Below, in pieces: positions 42,834-51,420 of a stretch of 64,000 nt of DNA. Both the position numbers and the translations under genes were made by a program. The stretch comes from Clostridia bacterium (GTDB lineage Bacteria; Bacillota; Clostridia; Oscillospirales; Acutalibacteraceae). The notes under the pieces are model-generated. The model ran no database searches. It was not told the DNA's origin and was given only the letters and a program-made list of their open reading frames with translations. How positions within the stretch are numbered: position 1 is the first letter of the stretch; the number at the start of each line of letters is the position of its first letter. Location: the NCBI GenBank assembly GCA_017414965.1, contig JAFQJL010000025.1:1-64000 (forward strand), given 5' to 3'.

Positions 42834-43667
42834 ATGTACGAACATATGCGAAAGCCCATAACGCGACAATTTTCCATCAATTCCTTTTTCACCGCCTACG
42901 ACTACAACTGGAACAGCACCTATCAAAGCGAGGGTGAAGCGCACGATTTCTGGGAGATCGTGTATGTGGCCTCCGGTGCGGTCGGTGTGACCGAGGACGA
43001 CCGCGTGTACCACGTAGTCGAGGGCAACATCCTCTTACACGCTCCCATGGAGTTTCATAACATTTGCAGCGCAGAGGGCACGCATCCTCACGTGGTTATT
43101 TTATCCTTTGACGCAACAGGAGAATTGCCGAAATCCCTTACGGAAGGGCCGTTTCCCCTCTCGAATGAGATGCGCGCGCAATACGAAAGCATCTTTGCGG
43201 ATGTCAAAGCCTTTGTAGACGATCCCGAACAAAACAAAACGCAGGGACAGGAAGGCGCGGATCGGTTGGCATCGTTTTTGTTGCGGCTCAACCGCCGGTA
43301 TCGCTCGGAACTGTCCTTGATGAAAACCGGCTCAGCCATAGAATACACGCGATTGGTGGAGACCATGAACAAGGCAATCTACGAAAATCTGTCGTTGGAG
43401 GAGCTCGCCGCGGCGCGACACATCAGCATCAGTTATATCAAGCAGTTGTTTAAACGATACGCCGGCATCAGCCCCAAGGCTTATTATGCTCGCTTGCGAT
43501 GCACCGAGGCGATTCGGCAACTGCAAGCCGGCAGCAGCGTGACAGAGGTATCGGATGCGTTGCATTTCTCCTCCCCCAGCTATTTTTCAGCATTCTTTAA
43601 GAAAATGACCGGTCAGCCGCCGGCACGGTATGTCCGCCAGCGACAGAGCGAATGGGAAACCGAATAA
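42834..43667 (+). CDS. AraC family transcriptional regulator
   Basis: This 277-aa protein has an N-terminal cupin-like sensing domain (HDFWEIVYVASGAVGV; the histidine-containing barrel ends near residue 90). The C-terminal 100 residues hold two helix-turn-helix motifs (LSLEELAAARHISISYIKQL and VTEVSDALHFSSPSYFSAFF). It would respond to a sugar and control neighbouring catabolic genes. No good Shine-Dalgarno precedes ATG 42834; Met5 is an alternative. Confidence 0.93.
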   Translation: MYEHMRKPITRQFSINSFFTAYDYNWNSTYQSEGEAHDFWEIVYVASGAVGVTEDDRVYHVVEGNILLHAPMEFHNICSAEGTHPHVVILSFDATGELPKSLTEGPFPLSNEMRAQYESIFADVKAFVDDPEQNKTQGQEGADRLASFLLRLNRRYRSELSLMKTGSAIEYTRLVETMNKAIYENLSLEELAAARHISISYIKQLFKRYAGISPKAYYARLRCTEAIRQLQAGSSVTEVSDALHFSSPSYFSAFFKKMTGQPPARYVRQRQSEWETE

Positions 43668-43706
43668 AAAACCGGAAGCGTACGCGATGTACGCTTCCGG
43701 TTTTTC
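43665..43706. terminator. Bidirectional terminator after araC-like gene and esterase gene
   Basis: accggaagcgtac and gtacgcttccggt form a perfect stem with A tract on the left and T tract on the right. It also ends the long minus-strand glycan gene train. Confidence 0.95.
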
Positions 43707-44714
43707 TTATTTCAAATCGTTTATCAGTCTCTCGATCGGTCGATCGTCTTTGCAGAACTCATGGCAACCGTCAAACACAATAAGCTCCACCCAATCGGTG
43801 CCAACCGATTGGCAGGCGGCTTTCAGTTTCTCAAAGGATTGCTCGCCTTTCCGGTAATCAAACAACTCGTCGTGATCGGCAATCTCCAAGCACAACCGCC
43901 GCGGATGCACCAAGCAGGCAACCTCGGCATCGTCAAACAACTCCGCCGACCGAAACCACGTCCAATCGCACCACGGCGCAGCGTCCCGCGAATTGAAAAA
44001 CGCACAGGAAACCGCCGAACGAATGCGCGTGTCCAGCGCGGTGGTAAACAGCGTATAAAATCCGCCGTACGACAAGCCCACCATACCGAAGCAGGACACG
44101 AAATCCTGCGTTTCAAAGTAATCCAAAATACGCGTAAGGCCGTAGACCTCCACCGCCGTGATGGAGCTTCCTACGCGCTTTAAACGGGCATCCAACGACA
44201 CGCGATCGTACGGCACACCGTAGTCGTCGTGCCACAAAAGCAACTGCGGTGCAAACATATGCACGCCGTGCTGTTTCACCCGTTGCAGCATATCGTTGTA
44301 GTTGCCGGTATCACCGTACATTCCGGCGATAAATTCCGGCGTGCCTTGTCCGCCGTGCTGCACCAGCACCAGCGGAAGAGGTTTTTCGCTCTCCGCCCGG
44401 AAAAACAGACCTGTCATCTGCAGGTCGTCCAGCACCGTAAAGCGCATACGGAAAACGGCGTAGCCGTCCTCCTCGACGAGTTTCTCCGCTGTTACGCAAG
44501 GCGAAGTTTCCTCTTTCGGATGATCCACCAGCGGCCAGCCCAGCATCTGCTTCAGTTCCTCGCGGAACGGCTCCGGTCGATCCAAAATCGCGCGCATACA
44601 CTCACTGCGGATCTCCGCAGCACTCTCTTGCCGATTCTCGATCAAACGACCAATGCCCTCGACATACGCCTGCTTATAGGAATTCGCAGCCGTTTGCTCC
44701 TCAATATAAGACAT
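43707..44714 (-). CDS. Alpha/beta hydrolase (acetyl xylan esterase-like)
   Basis: This 335-aa protein contains the nucleophile elbow GLSYGGFYTL (Ser in GxSxGG), an acid residue in IADHDELFDY and the catalytic His in FDGCHEF. A helical N-terminal cap of about 80 residues precedes the core. It has no signal peptide and so is cytoplasmic. It probably removes acetyl or other acyl groups from imported oligosaccharides. GAGGTG precedes ATG. It is the last gene of the minus-strand train. Confidence 0.85.
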   Translation of the reverse strand: MSYIEEQTAANSYKQAYVEGIGRLIENRQESAAEIRSECMRAILDRPEPFREELKQMLGWPLVDHPKEETSPCVTAEKLVEEDGYAVFRMRFTVLDDLQMTGLFFRAESEKPLPLVLVQHGGQGTPEFIAGMYGDTGNYNDMLQRVKQHGVHMFAPQLLLWHDDYGVPYDRVSLDARLKRVGSSITAVEVYGLTRILDYFETQDFVSCFGMVGLSYGGFYTLFTTALDTRIRSAVSCAFFNSRDAAPWCDWTWFRSAELFDDAEVACLVHPRRLCLEIADHDELFDYRKGEQSFEKLKAACQSVGTDWVELIVFDGCHEFCKDDRPIERLINDLK

Positions 44715-44734
44715 ACGTCACCTCATAGGAAGGA

Positions 44735-44761
44735 TTCCCACCCGCTACAAGCGAGTGGGAA
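44735..44761 (-). other. Intercistronic hairpin without T-run
   Basis: On the minus strand ttcccactcgct and agcgggtgggaa pair with one G-T-type mismatch. No T tract follows, so it may stabilise or process the mRNA between the lipoprotein and esterase genes rather than terminate it. Confidence 0.5.
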
Positions 44762-44771
44762 GCGATAATCC

Positions 44772-45266
44772 TTAATACGCGCCGGGGAAATAGTCCGGCA
44801 GAGTGGGTTTGCCGGTCGAAGTTGTCGAGCCGGTCGTGCTGTTCTGTGAGCCCACACTCGTGCTCTGGCTACCAGTCGAGCCGGTTACTTTGCCGGCCGT
44901 CGTGGTCGTCGTGGTCGACGACTGACCGCTTCCCTGCGAAGCCGTCGAGCCGGTCACCTTACCGGTCGAGGTGGTCGTAGACGTGGACGTCGAGCCGCCC
45001 TTGGTGGTGGTTTTGCCCACTTCCAGATCGATGCTCGGCGTGTTATCCTGCCAATCCTCTGCTTCCTCATCGATATCGACCGTTGTGGAGGTCGTGCCAG
45101 ACGGTTTATCCTCGTCCTCGATGATCACCACCACACCACTGGTCGTGGTGCCACCCGCTTCGCCCGACGGCTTTTGCGGCTGATCGGCCGGCGGCTCGCT
45201 TTTGCAAGCGACCGCACCTAGAACCAACAGCAAGCAAAGAGCGCCGATGATCCATAACTTTTTCAT
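44772..45266 (-). CDS. Lipoprotein with Ser/Thr/Gly low-complexity body
   Basis: This 164-aa protein has an N-terminal lipobox at VLGAVAC (Cys21), so it is lipid-anchored outside the cell. The mature part is mostly linker-like: STTTTTTAGKVTGSTGSQ and similar stretches, with an acidic VDIDEEAEDWQDN segment. No fold is recognisable. Repeats of GKVTGST occur two to three times. It may act as a surface spacer or O-glycosylated anchor. GAGGT precedes ATG. Confidence 0.8.
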   Translation of the reverse strand: MKKLWIIGALCLLLVLGAVACKSEPPADQPQKPSGEAGGTTTSGVVVIIEDEDKPSGTTSTTVDIDEEAEDWQDNTPSIDLEVGKTTTKGGSTSTSTTTSTGKVTGSTASQGSGQSSTTTTTTAGKVTGSTGSQSTSVGSQNSTTGSTTSTGKPTLPDYFPGAY

Positions 45267-45277
45267 ATTGGTACCTC

Positions 45278-45421
45278 TTAATTCAAGACCGCGTCGTTAG
45301 GGTCCGCGTCGTCTTCATCGTCCCAGGTGTCGTTATCGCCCGGAACATCTATCGACGCCGTAAATACGTTCGGATTTGCGATGACCGAAACCGTCATCGT
45401 CGGTTGCGTATACTGTTTCAT
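45278..45421 (-). CDS. 47-aa acidic peptide
   Basis: The frame runs from ATG 45421 (AGAGGGGTG upstream) to TAA at 45280-45278. The peptide begins MKQYTQPTMTVSVIAN, then FTASIDVPGDNDTWDDEDD and ends ADPNDAVLN. No signal peptide is visible. It lies between the cohesin-like gene and the lipoprotein gene in the same operon with short spacers, so it is very likely translated. Short peptides with a MKxYxxP start and acidic end occur in many gut Clostridia; function unknown. Confidence 0.8.
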   Translation of the reverse strand: MKQYTQPTMTVSVIANPNVFTASIDVPGDNDTWDDEDDADPNDAVLN

Positions 45422-45435
45422 TTTCAGCACCCCTC

Positions 45436-46590
45436 TCAGTTTCCTGCCATGTAAGCCTGGCAGTTGGCTTCGACTACAGCCTCATAATCCTCGGCAGACC
45501 AATTCGTCCGACCGATGATTTCCTGAATCTCGGCGGTATCGAGTTCCGTGCCCTTCACATACTTCTCGTACAGCGCGATCGCCGTGCTCTGGCAGGAACG
45601 CGAAGCCGTACCATCGGCAATGTTGGTTTCGGCATCTTCGTTATCGGCATACACCGTATACTCGGTGCCGTCCACCTCGACGACCGCATAACCGCGGAGC
45701 GAGTACAGACGCTTCATGTGCGAAGCCGCCGTCTTGGTGATGTTGGCGTAGATCTTATAATCGGTCGCGCCCTCTTCCTGATTGGCCTTGATGTAATCCA
45801 TCGTGAGCTCCGCGATGTTCGGCTTGACCTGCGTGCCGCTGCCGTTCTTCACGCAGAAGCTCTCGCCGGACGGATCGTTTTGCAGCTCCGCGCCCGCTTT
45901 CACCAACGAGGTGGGTACCAACACCACACCGACCTTGGTGACGTTTTCCAAGCCAAGGAACGCCTGCGGCAGCGTCAGCTCGTAACGCAGATCGTATTCG
46001 CCGTTGGTGCGGATGGTCGAGCCCTCCATTTCGAGCGCCGTATCCGCCACCACGACGCTCAGATCCTCCGTCGTTGCGGTAGCGATCGCCTTGGTACCGG
46101 CCGCGTTGGACACGACCACTTCGCTCAGCGTAAAGTTAGCTGTAGAAATTGCCGCCGTCGCTTCCGCGATCGCGGTAAAGCGGAAGGTCACCCACTCCGC
46201 ATCGGTGTTGGCGCTATCTGCCAACAGCGCAAACGAGATGGTGCCGTTCTCGGCGTCGTGCGTGATCACGTCACCGGCGGTGGTCAGACCGTTTTCATCG
46301 GCACCGTCCAGATGGTTGACAGCCGCCATCGTCGAGGTCATCGACACACTCTGGAAACTAAACAGCGCCTTATCGTAGGTCACCACACCCTGTACACCGC
46401 CGACATTGGTCTGATCCAGTTCCAACGCGACTTCGTACTCGCTGCCCTCGACCGCGCTCGTGATCTCGCCGGTAAGCGAAACCGTCACGGCTGCCGGATC
46501 TTCACCCTCTGCAAACGCGGTGACACCCATCACCTGACACAGTAACAGCATAGCCACCGTTACCACTGCGATTTTCTTCCACAATTTCAT
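45436..46590 (-). CDS. Secreted cohesin-like domain protein
   Basis: ATG 46590 follows AGAGGAG; a longer frame to 46644 is less well supported. The 384-aa protein has a signal peptide (LWKKIAVVTVAMLLLC, cut after FAEG). Residues about 30-180 resemble a cohesin beta-sandwich (VEGSEYEVALELDQTNVGGV, VTYDKALFSFQSV), followed by a second beta domain. Cohesins bind dockerins to assemble extracellular enzyme complexes. There is no LPxTG or membrane anchor at the C-terminus. A dockerin protein is encoded in the same gene train. Confidence 0.75.
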   Translation of the reverse strand: MKLWKKIAVVTVAMLLLCQVMGVTAFAEGEDPAAVTVSLTGEITSAVEGSEYEVALELDQTNVGGVQGVVTYDKALFSFQSVSMTSTMAAVNHLDGADENGLTTAGDVITHDAENGTISFALLADSANTDAEWVTFRFTAIAEATAAISTANFTLSEVVVSNAAGTKAIATATTEDLSVVVADTALEMEGSTIRTNGEYDLRYELTLPQAFLGLENVTKVGVVLVPTSLVKAGAELQNDPSGESFCVKNGSGTQVKPNIAELTMDYIKANQEEGATDYKIYANITKTAASHMKRLYSLRGYAVVEVDGTEYTVYADNEDAETNIADGTASRSCQSTAIALYEKYVKGTELDTAEIQEIIGRTNWSAEDYEAVVEANCQAYMAGN

Positions 46591-46650
46591 ACCGATCACT
46601 CCTCTTTTTATTTTACGAATGCTGGTTTGATTGCTTGTATTCATAACCGA

Positions 46651-47484
46651 TCACGCTCCTAACAACGCCGTTGTGTAACGGAGCATCTCGGTAATTTCTG
46701 ACGCATCGTCGGTCTCGCCGCGGGTTTCCAATGCGTAACATCCGCGGTAACCGGCATTGTCGAGCAAGGCCACCGCCTCGCTCATCGGCACCTCACCGGT
46801 ACCGAGTTTGACTTCGTACATATACCGATCATCCAACGTTTTCAGCGCCGGTCCTTCGTTTTCCGGCTTCATCAGCACGTCTTTGATATGTACGTGACAA
46901 ATGTGCGGCATAAACGCCTTCAAAAACGGGATGATATCCTCACCCGCCTGCGCGATGTTGCCGAAATCGGCCACCACGCCGACGTCACGATCCACTTCTT
47001 TAAGGAACCGTCCGAAGTTCTCAACGCCGTTGAACAGGTACCCCTGATCCTCATAGATGGTCTTGACGCCGCGTTCTTTCGCGTAATCGTAGATCTCGCG
47101 AACGGCGCGAATGCCTTTTTGGAAGTATTCCTCTTTGTGCGGCAGGATCGCATCCGGATTTAAGTACTCGCACACAATGGTGTGGTGCAAATACGGGGAT
47201 CCGAGGATCGCCGCCACATCTGCATACGCCTTGACGGTTTCGATCACCTCGTCAGCATCCTCGCCGACCAGATTGCAGAAAACCGAGAAGCACGAGAACT
47301 TGATGTTCTTGCTATCGGCATACGCTCGCATCTCGCGTGCCACATCCAGATCGGGGGTAGCAAACTCGAAGGCGTTTAAGCCCTCGACCGCCGTCAGTCC
47401 GTACTCGGCAGCCGCATCGATCGTCTCTCGATAGGACTGCATGCCGGGAAGCGGCGGTGTATAAAATGCAATTTTACTTTTCAT
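46651..47484 (-). CDS. Sugar phosphate isomerase/epimerase, TIM barrel
   Basis: This 277-aa protein of the xylose-isomerase-like fold starts at ATG 47484, overlapping the stop of the oxidoreductase gene by 4 nt with GGGGAGG upstream. Metal-site candidates are TIYEDQG (Glu), VADFGNI (Asp), CHVHIKDV (His) and the final ALETRGE. Coupling with a Gfo/Idh/MocA enzyme is a common pair in oxidation-isomerisation routes for rare sugars. Substrate unknown. Confidence 0.87.
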   Translation of the reverse strand: MKSKIAFYTPPLPGMQSYRETIDAAAEYGLTAVEGLNAFEFATPDLDVAREMRAYADSKNIKFSCFSVFCNLVGEDADEVIETVKAYADVAAILGSPYLHHTIVCEYLNPDAILPHKEEYFQKGIRAVREIYDYAKERGVKTIYEDQGYLFNGVENFGRFLKEVDRDVGVVADFGNIAQAGEDIIPFLKAFMPHICHVHIKDVLMKPENEGPALKTLDDRYMYEVKLGTGEVPMSEAVALLDNAGYRGCYALETRGETDDASEITEMLRYTTALLGA

Positions 47485-48500
47485 AGTGCCTCCCCATACC
47501 GGAGCAGAACACCGCCCGCATCGGCACTTTCGTAACATTTTTCCAAGCTGTAGATGGTCTGTGCCGAGTGCTCCGGCGGATTCCGGTAGTTGTCACTCTG
47601 CGCATCCAACATCTTCACTAAGTATCGGATCTCACCCATAATGCCATCCGCATCTTCCACCTCGATGGTTTGCGTATGGCCGGCACGATCTGTAAAGAAC
47701 ACCTGACCGTTCTTGTGTTCCAACACACCCTTCTCAAACTCCACACGATAACCGGCAGAGAAGACATGGGTTTCGTCATACCAAGCACTCTTGATGCTGA
47801 CGGTATGCGTCGGATAAACAAATTTGCTGTCTGCAAAGTCGTACGGATATACGTTACTCTGCATCTCGCAGGAGATCTGCTCGGGCAAGCCGAAGATCGC
47901 CTGCACCACATCCATATCGTGGATGTTGAGCTCGGTGAGGCAGCTGCCGGTCTTGCCGGCGTTTACCTGCCACTTATCCTTGCTCCACGTCGGGATCGGA
48001 CTGTACCGATAAAACTCCGACGTTTTGAGTGGACCGTACAGTTCCTCGGAGACCGCCTTTTGCAAGTACTCGTATTCCGGCTGGAACCGCACGCACTGTG
48101 CGATCATCAAATGGCGTCCCGCCTCTTTGGCGGTGGCCACCATCTCCACACAATCGGCGTAGCTTTCAGCCATCGGCTTCTCGCACATCACGTGGAAGCC
48201 CAGCTTCAGAGCCTCGATCGCCACCGATTTGTGGAATCTGGTCGGCAGACAGATGTCAACCAGATCCGGTTTTTCCTTTTCTAACATTTCCCGCCAATCG
48301 CTATACGCGGTAAAGGGAAGTTCGTTTTGAATCTCCCCTCGCAAGGGAATGTTGATTTTGGTGACCGTTTTGAATTTCTCCGGATCGGCGTCACACGCCG
48401 CAATCAACTGCACCGGCAAACCGGCTTTGTTGAAATGCCAGTAAGCATATCGATGCGCCTGCGCGATTCCGCCGAAACCGATCATGGCTACCTTGATCAT
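47481..48500 (-). CDS. Gfo/Idh/MocA family oxidoreductase
   Basis: This 339-aa NAD(P)-dependent sugar or cyclitol dehydrogenase has the Rossmann start VAMIGFGGIAQAHRYA, the CEKPMAES motif and a C-terminal domain with NIHDMDVVQAIFG. It is a paralogue of the protein encoded at 41695-42705, sharing IGFGGIA, DWREMLEKE and CEKPM-type blocks. The ATG overlaps the end of the GH78-like gene by 4 nt, so it is translated with it. The downstream isomerase also overlaps it. Confidence 0.92.
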   Translation of the reverse strand: MIKVAMIGFGGIAQAHRYAYWHFNKAGLPVQLIAACDADPEKFKTVTKINIPLRGEIQNELPFTAYSDWREMLEKEKPDLVDICLPTRFHKSVAIEALKLGFHVMCEKPMAESYADCVEMVATAKEAGRHLMIAQCVRFQPEYEYLQKAVSEELYGPLKTSEFYRYSPIPTWSKDKWQVNAGKTGSCLTELNIHDMDVVQAIFGLPEQISCEMQSNVYPYDFADSKFVYPTHTVSIKSAWYDETHVFSAGYRVEFEKGVLEHKNGQVFFTDRAGHTQTIEVEDADGIMGEIRYLVKMLDAQSDNYRNPPEHSAQTIYSLEKCYESADAGGVLLRYGEAL

Positions 48501-50668
48501 CCGTCCACCTCCTTTTTAGCAAATTCTTTCTCTACGGCAAATCCGGCGCGCGAAGCGGCGGATCCGTAGGTGTAATATACATAGATTGGCAACGCCGCCC
48601 ATCCGTGGCACAGACTACCTGCGCCGCCGAACGTGTACTCCGCTGATCCGGCGAACGTCTCCCAGAACGTGGTGGCGCCGACGGCCACCATATCGCCCCA
48701 GCGTTTGGCGATGTCGTCCATCACAAACGCGGCGTAGGTGTCCCCCTCTTGCATCAGAGCGTCGTACTTATGGATCATACTGCCCATGGTGATCGGCACC
48801 CAATCCGCACCATCGCGAAGCTTTCGGCGAAGCGCCGCCTGCTTCTTGGCCGGCACGATACCGGCACACAGGAACAGCGCTTGCGTCAGTTCGGCGTAGT
48901 GCTTACGTCCGTCTGCATCGCAGTAACTGGCATAGCAGCCTTTCTCCTCATCCCAGAACAAGCGCTCCGACGCTTCGGCGATCGGTTTCCACAACGCCAG
49001 CGTACTCTCGATATCCTTGCCCAGAGCCGCTGCGATCTCGCCGTAGGCTTTCAGCGCCATCAAAAAATACGCATTCAGCGGTGCCGAAAGGACCTTGCCG
49101 GTCGACTCGTCCACAAAATCCACGTCCATCGGCGGCCACATATCCGCTTTCCGTCCATCCAGACCGGGCGCCCATTCGTAGAGGTTCCACGCCTCCGGCT
49201 CGGTACAGCAACCAATCACGCCGGCGTCGGTCATCTTATCCGCAAACGTCTTGATCACTTTCTCAACGACCGGATAGATCTCCTCCAAAAACGCACAATC
49301 GCCGGTGTGTTTCAGATACTCGGAAGCCGAGATCACGTAACACAGGTTAAACGACGGAATGTAAATATCCGCCTCTGCCGGTGCGCATAGTTCCAGCTGA
49401 CCGTTCTCGCGCTGGGAGTGAGCGAACAGCCGCAAACTCGCTTTGGATAATTCGTATTCTTCAAACGCACGATACGCGCACAGCATCTCCACACGGGAAT
49501 CCATCCCATAGAGCGCTTGTTCACGCCACGGACAATCCTCGTAATGCTCGTGCATACACAGGTGAAGCGTATGCTTGGCTACCTCGTAGATTCGCTGGTG
49601 CAGATCATCTGCACACACCAGACCGCCGCGATCCCCAACCGGATACTGCGTCGGTTGCAGACCGACGTAATGGACGGTCGCCTCTGCCGACGGCAGATGA
49701 ATCTGCACGTATCGACCGGCCAGACGCTTAAAGCGATGCACAAACCGGTTGTGTCCCGCTTTTGCGTGGTACACCACCGCAAACTGACGACCTTCGATCG
49801 CCGTCATCACGCGCAAGTGATCAAGATGTTCGCCAAAACCGATATACACGTCTCCCTCACAAGGCAGCGTAAACTCCACATCCAGCAGACCGGCTTCCTC
49901 TTGGCCGAGATCGGCAATCAAGAACACACCGTCTCCGCCGTTGGCGGCGAGCGAGATACCTTCATCAGACGGCATGGTCAACCGCGACAGATCAAAGCCC
50001 ATCTCTTTCGGTCTCAGCGTAATCAATGCCGATTGCTTCATATATTCGCCGCACGGCAGCGATTGGTCACAGGGCTTATAAAACACACCCTGCGCCACCA
50101 CGCGAGTCGGCACGCGACCCGCGTTAACCAGCTGCTTGCACGGACGCGGATACAACGCCGCATAACCGGCGCGCACCACACACGGTCCCCACGGCGCCGG
50201 CGTTTCCGCCGCCACCGCATCGTAACGGAACGAGAAGGACAACTGCATGGTAATGCGCTCGATCTCACCGCTGCGATAGCCGGCATTCAGACGGCAGAGG
50301 GTAGCGGCATTGCTGCAGCACAACATCGTGTCCGCCTGTCGTACTTCAAACAGCACGCCCGCCTCGCCGACGCGGTAGGTCAGCGAGCTTTCGCCCTGGT
50401 AGTAGCCAGTCACCAGCAGCTGATTTTCGCCCTCGCGGACCAACGCCGTGATGTCGTAGGTATCGTACACCTTATAATCCGCAAAATCTGCAAATTGATT
50501 GCCGAAAAGCGGTTGTCCGTTGACCGTCACCGCATAGTGACTGTCTGCCGAGATCGCCAACGTGACCGGCGTGCGCCGATCGGTTACCGTAAACGTTTCA
50601 AGGAAATCCGCATACACGTTTAGCGTTTCCGGTGTGTCGATCCAGATTTTTTGAGCCTGTTCGAGCAT
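48497..50668 (-). CDS. GH78-like alpha-L-rhamnosidase
   Basis: Start ATG 50668 follows AAAGGAGAG. The 723-aa protein has N-terminal beta-sandwich domains (about 1-310), then an (alpha/alpha)6 barrel with the GH78-type block YEDCPWREQALYGMD near residue 395 holding the acidic catalytic residues, and GATTFWETF in the last helices. It has no signal peptide and so works in the cytoplasm on imported oligosaccharides, probably releasing rhamnose. The substrate is inferred from family resemblance. Its stop overlaps the next gene. Confidence 0.82.
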   Translation of the reverse strand: MLEQAQKIWIDTPETLNVYADFLETFTVTDRRTPVTLAISADSHYAVTVNGQPLFGNQFADFADYKVYDTYDITALVREGENQLLVTGYYQGESSLTYRVGEAGVLFEVRQADTMLCCSNAATLCRLNAGYRSGEIERITMQLSFSFRYDAVAAETPAPWGPCVVRAGYAALYPRPCKQLVNAGRVPTRVVAQGVFYKPCDQSLPCGEYMKQSALITLRPKEMGFDLSRLTMPSDEGISLAANGGDGVFLIADLGQEEAGLLDVEFTLPCEGDVYIGFGEHLDHLRVMTAIEGRQFAVVYHAKAGHNRFVHRFKRLAGRYVQIHLPSAEATVHYVGLQPTQYPVGDRGGLVCADDLHQRIYEVAKHTLHLCMHEHYEDCPWREQALYGMDSRVEMLCAYRAFEEYELSKASLRLFAHSQRENGQLELCAPAEADIYIPSFNLCYVISASEYLKHTGDCAFLEEIYPVVEKVIKTFADKMTDAGVIGCCTEPEAWNLYEWAPGLDGRKADMWPPMDVDFVDESTGKVLSAPLNAYFLMALKAYGEIAAALGKDIESTLALWKPIAEASERLFWDEEKGCYASYCDADGRKHYAELTQALFLCAGIVPAKKQAALRRKLRDGADWVPITMGSMIHKYDALMQEGDTYAAFVMDDIAKRWGDMVAVGATTFWETFAGSAEYTFGGAGSLCHGWAALPIYVYYTYGSAASRAGFAVEKEFAKKEVDG

Positions 50669-50688
50669 TACAGCGCTCTCCTTTCTGC

Positions 50689-51411
50689 TCAGTTCAACAG
50701 CAGCGTTTTCACCAATTCCCACGCGAACAGATCGTGCATCTCACGCGTCGGATGATTCAGACCGTTCGAGAGAAGGGCGGTGGTATCCACACCCTGCTCA
50801 TTCATCGATTTCCACAAGCGATAGCAATCGCAAATCGGCACCTGTTCTTCACGGGCCGCTTCACGGGCTGCCTCGATAAAGCTATCGAAATACCCGTTAT
50901 TCTGACGATCGGCGAACATTGCACCCAACTGCTTGGCGTAGTCGTCGGTCACCGTATGTCCTACGTAGGTGTTCATCATATTCGGCGTCATAAACACGAC
51001 CTCTTTGCCGGCCGCGTGGACGCGCGAGAAAATCTCTTTCAGCGATTGCTTGTAGCTCGCCGCCGACACGCCGTCGTCGTTGCAATCGTTTAAGCCGAAG
51101 CACACCACCACCAGATCCGGATCGTGGCACAGCACGTCCCGATCCAACCGCAGCGCGCCATTGACGGCGCTGCCGCCGTTGATGCCGGCATTGATGATCG
51201 ACAAGGAGGTTTCGGGATACATCATCGACAGCACTTTCTTGGTACGCTCCGCGTAACCGTTGGCGCTGTCAAACACCGTGCGGAGAAGCTCTCCGTCGCG
51301 GTAAATCTCAAAGCAACCCTGCGTGACACTGTCACCCAGAAACGCAATGACCGGCGAACGATTGCCGAAATTATCCTGACTTTTCTTGGTCAGCAATTCA
51401 ATGATTTTCAT
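50689..51411 (-). CDS. SGNH/GDSL hydrolase
   Basis: This 240-aa esterase carries the four blocks of the fold: AFLGDSVTQG (Ser nucleophile, block I), NAGINGGSA (Gly, II), VCFGLNDCNDD (Asn, III) and GLNHPTREMHDLF (Asp/His, V). Without a signal peptide it would remove acyl groups inside the cell. Together with the alpha/beta hydrolase at 43707-44714 the locus has two different esterases, which suggests an acylated glycan. AAGGAG precedes ATG. Confidence 0.9.
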   Translation of the reverse strand: MKIIELLTKKSQDNFGNRSPVIAFLGDSVTQGCFEIYRDGELLRTVFDSANGYAERTKKVLSMMYPETSLSIINAGINGGSAVNGALRLDRDVLCHDPDLVVVCFGLNDCNDDGVSAASYKQSLKEIFSRVHAAGKEVVFMTPNMMNTYVGHTVTDDYAKQLGAMFADRQNNGYFDSFIEAAREAAREEQVPICDCYRLWKSMNEQGVDTTALLSNGLNHPTREMHDLFAWELVKTLLLN

Positions 51412-51420
51412 AGTGACTCC

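Noticed and set aside
44772..45266. CRISPR or satellite repeat from the repeated ggt/acc triplets
   Set aside because: The repeats are explained by Thr/Ser/Gly-rich coding sequence of a lipoprotein linker.
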